This document shows positions 45,351 through 56,187 of a DNA stretch of 64,000 bases, in pieces (position 1 is the first letter of the stretch; every line of letters begins with the position of its first letter). A program made the translations under genes and the position numbers. Origin of the DNA: Ehretia macrophylla (Eukaryota; Streptophyta; Magnoliopsida; Boraginales; Ehretiaceae); NCBI GenBank assembly GCA_037974665.1, contig CM075773.1, positions 67,252,263-67,316,262 of the forward strand, read 5' to 3'. The notes beneath the pieces are model-generated. The model was not told the DNA's origin and searched no databases. It worked only from the letters and a program-made list of their open reading frames with translations.

Positions 45351-47758
45351 ATTTCACAATCAAGCGAAATATACGCTAAATCTTAGTAGACTTCCTAGCT
45401 AATTGGACCTACTATACATGATAGGATAGCTTAATTTCATGCATACTTTCAGGGATTCAAAATTGCTTTTCATGCAGCCGGTTTAACTACTTCATCACCA
45501 TGTACCTACTTATTGAGACGAGGCGAATACTTGTTTCAATCTACTAGAGGATCAGCTATACGGATGCCTTATTACATACATGGAAATAAATGTCGTAATA
45601 ATGATGGATCGTTGAAAGTAATCCATGAGCATAACTTTCATAATAAATGAAATTATATAGTAATAAAAAATCTTATATTCTCTTGCTCAAATTAAAATTA
45701 TTTTTACAGACGATGGGTTTTAAATAAAAAATTGATATTGCTTATTACTAGTGTTATGACCACATTGCAGAAAATACTATGCTATGTAAAAATTATATCA
45801 AATCATGCTTGAGATAAACTTTTATGCGTGGACATGTACAAAATCCGTCTCGTGCTTGAGATAATCTTTTATGATTTGAAGAATTAATGATCAATAAATG
45901 TTTCCTTTAAACCAACTGCAAGATAACAAAGGAGTACACAGTCTCCAGTTCTTAGTACCAGTGATAAAAGAGTCTTTCTTAAGGTTCCAAATTATTTTTA
46001 AGATTAAAACACAAGGAAAAGAAAAAGGTCAATATATAATTCTCCTAAATTCACTTGTACTTGACATCTAAAAGATCTCACGATTAAATTAAGTAATTGA
46101 TAATTCTCTACAGAATGAATCAAAAGTCAGACTTCTAGAAATTCAAAATTTTGAATATATATAATCTTTCTTTACCCTATCCTTGGTTGATCTTTCAAAT
46201 ATATAAATGATAGTAATCTATTTACATGTGCCAGTGATGTACGAAAGGAATTTGTTGGAATTGCAAATATCAATTGCTGAATATACCTACAAATGAAACG
46301 TCATTTGACATACTAGGATAACATTAGTGCATCTTTTTCTAGAGGTAGCTAGTCAGGCATTTTCGGTATCAGAAAGACTGCCTGAACTTGAGAAAATCCA
46401 GAAGAGAGCATCTTAGTTAATTTACAAATAAGCCATAGTTACTAGTTTAGCCTTTGCCACCAAAATTGATGGGATAATAATTCTCCCGAAACAATGAGGT
46501 ATAGCAACTCAATCACACTTATGACATATAGGATCAAAGGCTATTGATTAACTTGAGGTCCAATTATTTTTAATTTTTAGATGTGTTGTCCAGTTATATA
46601 TAATTGTTAAATGTATTGTCCAATTTGTATATAATTTGTTAAATGTATTTTTTGTGTAATTTGTATGCTCTATCAAAGAGTCCATTGAGGTTATTTAATT
46701 TTCTTGTTCATTGAATTTGAGAGATAATCTGGTAAAATTTGGAATCTTGATAGGCCATCAACAAGTGAAAATATAAACAATACAGATAGCCCACTGCGAT
46801 AGTGGTAGTTGCAGCTGACAAGAAAATATTTAATATACTACAGTTGCAGGACCACCACATGCTGTAAATGTACATGCAAGACATGTGTTAAAAGATATGA
46901 AATAAAATCAAGCTCTTTTCTATTAAATTAAAATTTTATATGAAGTGATGATTTCAATATAGCACAAGTTGAAGCACGACTCAAATAGACCTTCTCCTTT
47001 TACCATTTGAAAATATCATATCTCTTGAATTAAAGGCCATGAGCTAAAGCCTCTTCCTCATCCATTTCAAACAAATCTTTTTATGTGCTAAGCTCAGGCA
47101 AAAAGAATCTCACACAAGTGTAAGGAGACATGTTAATACATCTAATCTCAAAGCTTTAGGGTGTTTGGCCCAATATTTAGATACTTATAAGCATTTTCTT
47201 TTTTTATTTAGAAAACGAAACTATCATATTTTAGAAAACAATCAGTAACTTTCAATATTTTTACCTGTAAAAAAGAAAGCATCGCATGCGCATAGTAGTT
47301 CTTTGACCTAGCAAAAGTTAAAGATTTTGCTCGAGTAGACAATCTTGTACGTTTTTACTGTGATTAGGCCGAAATAGCCGAAAGCATTAATTGGAAGATT
47401 ATTATATATCATATAATCTTATTACTCTTTGCTAAATTAATGTGTAGCTTGTACCATGGATATATATTTGACAAATTAAGAATCCACCAATAAATTCAGT
47501 GGGTCTCGTAAAAATAAAAGTAAAGTATCATACTTTGGAAGTACTTAAATAAAGTTTTAAGCACTAAGAAATGACCTATTAAGTATGGTATCAAGGGAAA
47601 AGCAAATGGTGGCAATATGCACTAAAGGTTTTAAAATGTAAGTGACTTCACTGTGAAGCTTCGTTGTAATTTAATAACCAGTTCTTTTATCAGATTCTAT
47701 TTTGTTTCACACTGCACTTTCCTACTTCGCTTGACAATAACTTTTCTTGTTGATAAAG
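45351..47758. other. AT-rich sequence without a recognised gene
   Basis: No long frame or known domain. Near 46585-46655 an imperfect tandem duplication of about 35 bp (ATGTRTTGTCCA-type unit) is visible. The remainder shows no terminal repeats I could pair. Confidence 0.5.
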
Positions 47759-47767
47759 GTTGACAAT

Positions 47768-47868
47768 TATACCACGGGACCTTTGGTTTAGTGGTATACT
47801 CTTCATTGTAAGATTAATTTTTTATGAATCATATTCTTTGATGTGTATTATATGAATTAAAAAAAAAA
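47768..47868 (+). mobile_element. Short tRNA-related SINE
   Basis: About 101 bp with a pol III A-box-like TGGTTTAGTGG at about 47783-47793, a terminal A run (47859-47868) and flanking GTTGACAAT copies (47759-47767, 47869-47877). The B box is degenerate. A-tail plus a 9-bp duplication of variable-length type indicates LINE-mediated insertion. Confidence 0.75.
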
Positions 47869-47877
47869 GTTGACAAT

Positions 47878-48833
47878 GTAGGTAACAGTTGTTAATCATT
47901 TGTTGACTTGTACAATTTAAAGTAACTAGTGCCGACAATTTTTTAGCCGTCACCTTCTTGATGATCAGTTTCTATTCTATTCCACAACGTGAGATTCTTG
48001 GAAAAAGGCATAAAACAAGCGTATGGGTTATAGCTGTATAATAGTGCTCTCACATTCAGTTGTGAAGTCCGAATGTTTCAATGGCGCCAGAACGGAAGAT
48101 CAAATTTTGAACATTATCAGAGCTTTTATCTGTGCCAAGTTTGATTGTAAAACAAAATTCAAACGTACAAAAATTAATATTCATCTTTGTAAAACGTGAA
48201 ATATAGATAAATTCATTCTTTTGTAAGCATTATTACTTTTGTAACTTTTTTTGACTGGGGAGCATACATACTTCTTTGAATTTGAGACTGTTTCAATGAA
48301 ATTTCCTTTGTTGTTTGAGCAAAAAAGTCCGAATGTTTGGTTGAATTTTTTTGGGTTGTGGATGGATTAGAGTGTAACTTCACCTCGAAATTTCGATAAT
48401 AGCAAGAAAATTGTTTGCTTAAAAAATTATGTGCCGGGAGGTTGTTGAGTTCAACTTTCGTATAAAGGTCGATGTTAATGTTTAGGTTGATTTTTTTTTT
48501 TTTTGGGTATCAAATATTTTGATAGTTTCAATATATAAGACAACTTAACTTTCAAGAACTAAGATGGAAAAAGAATAATTTCATAAACAAAGTACAACTT
48601 ATTCCCAATTGTCCAATTACAGTACGAACTATTCCTACTAAAAAAAAATTGAAGTCTTTAATTGTGCGCGTTGAATTGGCACTTTTTTCGTTGTTTGTTG
48701 ACGGATGCTTTTATAAGCCAAAATAATTTAGTAACTATTGACATAACCATTGATAATCAACTTATAACTATGTCCTTAAAATTTATCCTCTAATATTATA
48801 CGTGGCTTGACAAATAACATCATTAGTAAACAA
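47878..48833. other. AT-rich sequence without a recognised gene
   Basis: No supported coding region. A run of T at about 48491-48505 and several poly-A runs occur. Nothing is diagnostic. Confidence 0.45.
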
Positions 48834-48842
48834 ATTTTCTTA

Positions 48843-49315
48843 ACGGATAAATTTCACATTTAGTTTCTATAGTTTACATATTTTTTTAATATCGTTTTTA
48901 ATGTTTCAAAAGATTTATGATAGTCCCTACTATTTATAAAAGTTATTCAAAATGGTCCTTATTATTCAAAATTAGTCAATTTGATCCTTACTTTAAAAAA
49001 AAAAAATTCAATTTAACCCGTATTGTTTCGTAAAAAAATTCAATTCATTCTCTACACGTGACCCCTATTTGGGGACTAAATTGAATTTTATAAAAAAACA
49101 GATGCTTCTTCTATTCTTTTCCCTGGTGCAACTGGGCGAGATAAGAACTAGCCAATCCGTGGGTATATCATGAGGATTAAATTGGATAGTGTTAAATAAT
49201 AAGGATTATTTTAAATTACTTTTATAAATATTAGAGATTAATATGATTTTTTTACAACATTAACGACCACCTTGAAAAAATGTATGAACAATAAAAACTA
49301 TATGTATAATTTATC
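48843..49315. mobile_element. Mutator-like terminal inverted repeat element
   Basis: The left end GGATAAATTTCACATTTAG (48845 on) is the imperfect inverse of the right end ending ATGTATAATTTATC (49315), over about 35 bp. Flanks ATTTTCTTA (48834-48842) and ATTTTCTCA (49316-49324) are a 9-bp duplication with one mismatch, typical of Mutator-like elements. About 470 bp, no transposase, so a non-autonomous MITE-size copy. The two-base asymmetry at the left end is unexplained. Confidence 0.65.
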
Positions 49316-49633
49316 ATTTTCTCAACTTCTCAATCAACGTGGCACCATTAATTGCGTTAACATGTAATGAAAAAACTAGGGTGTAAAAAAAAGTGAAAAA
49401 CGTAAAAAGTTGAATTTCGATTCTTATCAAAGTTTGTCACTGCAACCTTGTTTTCTATTTCTAACTTTCAACTTTACCATGCTGTTGAACAACCAAAAAA
49501 TTTCTCAGTGGGTATTCTACATTATGTCTCACCCTAAAGAATAACAAACCTGCATGTCCATGAAATAATTACTAATCTAGAGAATACAATGCTATTCTTC
49601 CTCTTCCTTCTGCAATGCTAACGTAAAAGATAG

Positions 49634-49864
49634 AAGATCAGAGCTTTTTTTTTTTTTTTTTCCTTCTATGACTTGGAGCTCAGTTGGGGGAACCCAACCA
49701 CTAACTGATAAACTTCTGGGTCCAATAATGTGTTCTAATACATGCATCAAGTCAATAAAAAATGTGAACCTAATATGCAGCGAAAAAATTTCGAACCCAA
49801 ACATATAAGTTATACGTCTCTCTTTCGCCACTAGGCTATCCCTTGGGGGGCAAGATCAGAGCTT
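49634..49864 (-). mobile_element. tRNA-derived SINE with 13-bp duplication
   Basis: The body at 49647-49851 lies on the minus strand. The head has an A box TAGCCTAGTGG (49831-49841) and a B box GGTTCGAAA (about 49793-49801), the internal pol III promoter of tRNA origin. The tail is a run of A (T run on the plus strand from 49647). The exact flanking duplication AAGATCAGAGCTT is at 49634-49646 and 49852-49864. Both boxes and an exact duplication suggest a fairly recent insertion. The reverse-strand frame across it is not a gene. Confidence 0.9.
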
Positions 49865-51175
49865 CTTGTTAAAGGTAAATAAGAAAAAGGAAAAAAATCT
49901 CTCCCTGTACGCATTAAAATCTCTTGCATGGTCCATTGCTCTTCGATACTATCTTCATGTGGTTCTCCATGACTAATGATTATTGCTTTGTGATTGATGA
50001 TATGGAATTTTTGTAAAGTTTCGGCTAAGTATTTTAATCACCTTTTCTTGGCTAAAAGCTTTTAGGTTCATATCAACCTGATCATTATTAGCCTCCAATT
50101 TAAAGAAAGTTCAAATAAGAGCTTTTTATTGCCTATTTAAATAACACAATGATGCTTTATATACCATGAGAATCATTGTGGACAAATGAAGTATCTATTT
50201 GATAAAGACATGTTCATATGAGAAGATAGAGAAAATAATGCAATGAATCTTTTCAAGATTGAGGCAGCAATGCAGCATATGGAGAGTCATGGTTAACAAA
50301 GGAATTAAATGATACTTTATAAAAATCATTCCTTCCACCACCACCTTCGTGAAGCAAATATAACATAGAAAATTAGAGTGGGCATCATGCCTTCCACTGA
50401 GCTAATTTTTTTTGTTATTATTATTTTTTTGTTTCAACGGAGCTCTATTGGAATCGGCTCCATGAGTTAAGTAAAATGTTCAAGTAATAATTCGTTGTAA
50501 TCAAATGACACGTGTTTAAATATATGTACTTTCATTATAAATATTGTCTCGCCTTTAAATGACTTGAAACATATATTTGCATGAGCCACTGCAACACGGA
50601 ATTTGTATAAATTTGAAATAGATGTAATGTAATCCTACTTCAACTGAATTCCTCATCATTAAAGAATAAAAATAAAAAATAGTTCCATTCTATTTTTTTT
50701 ATATCCTGAGCGCTTCAGTTATAAAACCTTGATTAGACAGGAGTAGGGACGGAACTTTCTGGTAACATAAAATGTATTTGTCCAAAACTCCTTTTACGAT
50801 TCGAAGAAAGTGAATGAATATTTATATTACGAGCATCCACTTACAGCAAATTGTTTACCAGTTCAACATAAAATAACATTTTTTAAAAGACCAATTCTTC
50901 TAGAAATAGTAATCACTTCATCATAAAAATATATTCTTACTCTCAAAGTACAACTAGTGGGAGAAGACAACGTAAACCAATCGTATTATAAGTTGGGGAT
51001 TTTATTTCAAATATACACTTTCATTTCTTAGAATATAAACTAACTAAATTCCAACAAGTGAAGCAAAAGAAGTTGGACAACGACAACCAATTGGTTGCTA
51101 GTTTATACATTTTATTCATCTCCTATTATGTACGCTTTTTTATTTATAGCGTTCACAGAATCAAGCCGATATTCT
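49865..51175. other. AT-rich sequence without a recognised gene
   Basis: No supported frame, repeat pair or RNA gene. It ends where the presumed 5' LTR of the Tat-like element begins; that boundary is not fixed by any repeat in the window. Confidence 0.45.
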
Positions 51176-51656
51176 AAATGTAATGGACACACCACTAGTG
51201 AATTACGCGGATTTTTGTTTTATTTTATATTCTATTATCAAAATCCCATGAACTTGGGTTATTAAAATATATTTATTGACATGGGTATAAACCCGACCCA
51301 CACTGTTATTGGACACAAACCAACCCGCATCCAACCCTTGAGCTATCGCCCGACTTCACATTAACAGCTTTACCTCGGGAACAAGAGCTCAGGACATACA
51401 TGAACAGTAAGTCGCCGTATTAATATTTACTGCTATCCGCCTTAATTATTAGTATAAATACCCCATTTAATGCTCACATTCAAGGTAACTGAACTCTTAT
51501 TAATTGCTCTCTATCTTCAGTGATTATTCGAGCTGGGCATACTAACTTATTCTCACACCAGAGGGGAATATGGGGTCATAACACCCGTAGTTCCTTGCCT
51601 TCTTTTGCAGGTGTGCACCGAGCTCCGACTAAAGTGGGATTTCAACCCTTATCAGT

Positions 51657-51670
51657 TTGGCGCCGTTTGT
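51657..51670 (+). other. Tat-like element primer binding site
   Basis: TTGGCGCCGTTTGT. The TTGGCGCCG core is characteristic of the Tat/Athila group, unlike the TGGTATCAGAGC of families A-C. Confidence 0.85.
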
Positions 51671-51915
51671 AGAAAACCACCACAAACTCATTGAGAAAAG
51701 CCACGGTGGTCAATACTCATAGCCATAGCGATATTGCTGGAAATCCGCCACCAGCCGGTCAAGTGCAAGGCGCTTACCGAGAACTCCTCGCCGCTGAAAA
51801 AGTTGTACATTACACAGTCCCATACACTTATCTCACCAAAACCCAGGCTGGACCAAGTTAGCCTATACACCTAGCCTGAAACACTTCCAGACTTGAGGCA
51901 ATAGATCCCACAGTT

Positions 51916-52531
51916 GTGATGACACCCGAGATGAAATTGTTATACCAGATGGTCAAAGAATTGCAAGGTACAAAGAATCGCTTGTCAACAAACCAAGCAA
52001 CCCTCCAACATCGACCTCAAGTCCAGATAGTTGCACCCCAGCATTGGGAGACGAATGATAGAGGTTCCTCGAGTCCTATTAATGGTCCCAAGGTGACCAA
52101 GGGGAAGAGGGCAATGTGCATAGAGCCCGAGCCATCAAAACTGCGGCAGCAACTACCAAGGTGTTAAACCTGCTTGAGGCGAGTCCTTTAGCCCTCGAGA
52201 TTTTGGCCACGCCATTGCCTACTGGTAATTGTATGCCAAATTTGCCGACCTACACTGGAGAGGGTGACCCAGCTAGTTACCTTAAGAACTTCTTCCAGAA
52301 CATGATCTTGCATGACATACGTGATGTAGTGAGATACAAGGCATTCCCGACCATACTTGTAGGGAATGATTCGGCTTGGTATCAGGATCTACCGGATGGA
52401 TCCACAGACACTTTTGCGAAGATAGCGAAGGCCTTCCTGGCTCATTTTGCGGGTAACCGCCGACCAACAAGGTATACCTAGGTACTGTTAGCGATCAAGC
52501 AGCAAAAAGAAAAACCGTTGAGATCCTATAT
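51916..52531 (+). pseudogene. Tat-like gag, part left of solo LTR
   Basis: Two overlapping frames (51916-52167 and 52116-52481) joined by a frameshift, then a third frame to the insertion point. The second carries the gag core: LPTYTGEGDPASYLKNF, AWYQDLP, then FAKIAKAFLAHFAG, matching the Retrotrans_gag pattern of Tat-type elements. The region just before 52531 reads LLAIKQQKEKPLRSY and continues in frame at 55055 once the solo LTR and one TATAT copy are removed. Gag forms the particle. The copy is inactivated by frameshifts. Confidence 0.85.
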
Positions 52532-55049
52532 TGTGATACCTCGAACCCAACACGCATTTAATGGCATTTATATGCATTTAATTAATTGTTTAATTGAGTT
52601 AATTTATTCATTTTTGCATTAATTCCATATTCTTTTTTAAAAAGTATTCCAGTAATACTTACATTAATTATTTTGAATGAGTATTAACTATTTTGATTGT
52701 TTTCAATACTCAGATTTATTTTCTTGCACTTAAATTTCTTTATTTTCAACAAAAATGGAAAAGTAACTTCGAGCCGGAGTGAGTTTTAAACTATTCTATT
52801 TTTAAAAAATTATATTTTTATAATATTCTTTATCATTTTTATAGCAATCGACCATTGATCGTTCGATCGTAGCGCATTGAAAATAAAAGTTAGAGAATTG
52901 TTTTTAGTCCTCTGTGAATAGTGTTTTCAGCATTATTTTTAGTTAGTTTTAGTTATTTTTCATTGAATTGCATTGTTTCAACTTAGAATAGATTAAATGC
53001 CATCAAAATAAGCTTGTTTGACCATTTTTCACTTGAACTTGACTTTGCCAAAAGACCAAAATTCCCTTGTCACCTTTTATATACACAATCAAGCAAAATA
53101 AACATAAAAAACAAAGCCCAAAATTTCCCCCAAGTCCTTCCCATGGCCGAGAGCTTCGTGGAAGCCAAGGAAAACATTTTTTTTTCATTTTTCATCTTCA
53201 ATTTTGCTTGGAATTGCTCAAGGATCGTGGCTAGGGTTCTTGCAAGGCTTCTTCTTCAATCTGTGTGAGGGTTTTCACGTTTTTGTGCATTTTTATTGAA
53301 ATTTGATTTATGTTTCAAATTTTTAGATTTGATATATATTGCGTTATAATGCCTTTAATTTCTTGAAATAGCCTCCTTAGGGTTCGTAGAGTATTTCTTG
53401 TTAGTTATTTAGCGATTGTAACGGTTAGAATTGCGTATATGAATTTGAGAAGAATAATGAATAGTATTTTTGAATATTAAAACCCTAGATTTTCGGATTT
53501 TCGATCCGAATTGCGTTTTCTTGATTTGGTTAGGTGCCATTAGTATTAGAAAGATTAAATGTGCAATAAAAATGAATTACCCTTTGTTAAAATTAAGAAT
53601 TAGGCATTGAAACGTAAAGGGGCCGTTTGACCAAGTGTTGACTGTGCTCGAATTGAGTAAGGGGTTTGGCTTAAGAGTGCATGAAAGCACTTTTGGTACT
53701 ATTGTGGCGTTGATTGAGTGACCGGTTAGCGTAGCTGTAGTTCAAATGCACTAGGTGGACTTTTGGGCTTCGATTGGGAAAGTGAGATTTTGTACCATAG
53801 AAACATGCCTTGTAGTGCCTAAGTGAGGTTAGTGAATACGGTTTTCCAATCCCGTAGCTTGTTTGCTCGTAATTGCCTTTGGAAGTTAAAGATTGAATAG
53901 TGCTATTTGTAGATTTTGTGCATTGAACTCGTATTGCTTGCGTTGTTATTGTTCTAGTTGCTATTATTTATTGTAAATGCTAGTTATATTGAATTACAAC
54001 TACTAATATGCACTTTGGTACCCTCGCTCGATTATCGTTATATTTATCGTATTGCATTGCATAGTGTCAGGCGCGTGAGTGATGAGCTTCTTTGGGTAGT
54101 CTCGGACTGCTAGGGCTGTGTTGCTCTAGCTCCGTGTCCTATTCCCATTCTCGCTAGGGATACCGCCCTAGGAGATTTGGGTCGTAGATGTGTCAAGGTA
54201 TATCCGGAATACACCCAAACGAAGTTATAAGGTGGTTGCGCTCTTATCGTCATCGTTGTGAACATCAAGCTCAAGATTGATGTATCGCTTGTGGAATTGA
54301 ATCGCTTGGTATATAGCTCGTGTGAGCGAACCGTAACCTTCAAAGTGTGGTATAACTTTGATTGGTTATGTTATGCTTTCCTTGATTGTTCCTTTATTGA
54401 TTTTAATGTTTGTATTGATTGCTCTCCTTATTAATTATACTACTTAACTGTCTCTATTTGCATTGCACGATTTTCTTCTCTCTCCACCTCGATATTTGTT
54501 TCCGCCCTCACTGAGTATACGTGTTTTGTATACTCACTTCTCACCACCATATTTCAGGTATTGCAGTGCTAGCAGAATTGTTCATGCATGTGATGACTGT
54601 TCTTGCTTGGGAGTCAACGTGTTATGTAGTGTGGGTTGTAAAGTTGTTTCTTTTGAGTTGTATGTGTTCAGTGTATAAAGGAATGTAATTTAAGTTTAAT
54701 TAGATAATTGGAGTGGTATGATAACCTATTTTATGTAATAGATTAGTTTAGTTTAAATTTAGAGCATGAATGTGGTTGTCTAAAGGAAAATAGTTGGGAT
54801 AGCCGTGGAATTTGTGAATGTATATTTGTTGTGTATATTTCTTAAGAACCAAGGCTTGGATGGCCTTGAGGAGTTATGAATGTTTGGACATGGTATTGGT
54901 CCATTTATATTCTGTGTGCAGGTAAACTGTTACCCTATAAATAGGGAAAATTCCGTCCGTTTTCCCTAAATTTTGTGTCTAGGTTTGGCTTTGGGTTGTG
55001 ATTAGATTGTTTAATAGAATTCCCGGCTTGTAAGAGGCCGGGGTGTTAC
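52532..55049 (+). mobile_element. Solo B-type LTR in Tat-like gag
   Basis: 2518 bp, TGTGATACC to GTTACA, in the opposite orientation to the other B copies. Exact TATAT duplication (52527-52531, 55050-55054). Stem-loop module at 54512-54536 with perfect 9-bp arms, followed after 21 nt by CAG. GGGTCGTAG block at about 54179-54187. Short frames inside are not genes. Confidence 0.95.
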
Positions 55050-55054
55050 ATATA

Positions 55055-55595
55055 TGGCACAGTTTAATGATGAATCCCTAAAGATCCTTCACCTTGAGGA
55101 CTCTATGGCACTGATGCTTTATCAGAGTGGGCTCCGATCTAGACCTCTCATATCCTTCTTAGCAATAGATCTGGTGTCCACTATTGCCAACCTAATGGTT
55201 AGGGCCGAAGGGTATATTCATGCCAAAGAAATCCATTATGCCAAGAGAGAAGAAGACAAAGAGAAAAAGTCTACAAAGAAAGCCGAAGCTGCAAAGCCGA
55301 AGTCTCAGGCTGGGAGCCAGCCCCAGGGCGATGCTAAGCCCAAGCAATATTCGCACCAGCAGCAGCCGTGTGCCCCAAGGTTCACTTTGTTTACACCTCT
55401 CAACACCCCTGGGAACAAATACTCATTGAGAAACAAACTCAGTTCAACATACCTCTGCCTCCCAAGATGGGTGGCAAACCGGAAATGAGATCCAAAAATA
55501 AATATTGTCGTCTCGACAATGGGTATAGGCACAATACGGAAGATTGTAGGGAACTCCAGCAGGAGATTGAGGCCTTGATTTCTGAGGCCATCTAA
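55055..55595 (+). pseudogene. Tat-like gag, part right of solo LTR
   Basis: Continues gag from the solo LTR: MAQFNDESLKI, then LYQSGLRSRPL, a charged lysine/glutamate-rich segment, and after a frameshift (near 55440) a KYCRLDN..RHNTEDC block followed by LQQEIEALI, the knuckle-like motif that ends Gag in Tat/Ogre elements. Two frames are needed (55054-55488, 55368-55595). Confidence 0.85.
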
Positions 55596-55696
55596 GGAAA
55601 TACAATGCAGGCAGGGGGCAGTAGAACCTAGTTCAAAAGGGAGAAAGGGAAAGGGAGCGAAGTCCACCACGAAGAGCTCAAGCTAGGCCTCAAGCT

Positions 55697-56187
55697 GTGA
55701 TCGAGACTATCTCAGGTGGGCTCGCAGCTAGGGGTGAGACCACTATGGGACAGAAGGGTTATGTGAGGGTAGAAAGGGAACAAAACCCCATACGGGGAAT
55801 AGTCCAAGATTTGAAGAATATGACTTTTTCTTCAACTCATTTAAAAGGGGTGCTCCTGTCTCACGATGGTTTCTTGATTATAAGTGTTGTGATTTCTCAT
55901 CATTTGGTGAAAAGGGTTATGGTTGATACGGGGAATTTGGCAGAAGCAATCTTCCTAAAAGCTTTCAAGCAATTGGGTTTGGACTGAAGTCGATTGAGAC
56001 TGATGAAAGGCACTCTAATAAGGTTTACAGGGCATGAATTCCAAGCCGAGGGAATAATTAATCTCCCATTAACTATTGACGACAGTGACAAATGTGTTAC
56101 CATACAAGCCAACTTCATAGTGATGGACTGCCCTTCCGCATACAATGCGATCATGGGTCGAGTGGCATTGAACTACTTCAGGGAGGT
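55697..56187 (+). pseudogene. Tat-like protease region
   Basis: The 96-residue frame starts with ETISGG, a motif common at the Gag-protease border of Tat elements, then HDGFLIISVVI and the active-site motif VMVDTGN (residues about 75-81; DTG triad intact, the usual following Ser is Asn). After a TGA (55985-55987) the frame resumes with RFTGHEFQAEG and ends in PSAYNAIMGR, the second conserved protease block. Cut at 56188 by the C-like LTR. Confidence 0.85.

Larger units (their letters stand above)
51176..56187 (+). mobile_element. Tat/Ogre-like Ty3/gypsy element, 5' part
   Basis: Plus-strand element of which the 5' LTR end, primer site, gag and protease are in the window. The LTR start is uncertain (TGTAATGGACAC at about 51180 is a candidate); a TATAAATA promoter motif lies near 51452. 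The LTR ends near 51654. It is interrupted by a solo B-type LTR (52532-55049) and by a C-like element from 56188. RT, integrase and the 3' LTR are expected beyond the window. Confidence 0.75.

Noticed and set aside
47777..47850. Possible tRNA gene (GGTTTAGTGG)
   Set aside because: No B box, anticodon stem or acceptor pairing; the flanking duplication and A tail show it is a SINE.
49592..49831. 79-codon minus-strand frame
   Set aside because: It runs through the SINE body and its A tail; no independent evidence.
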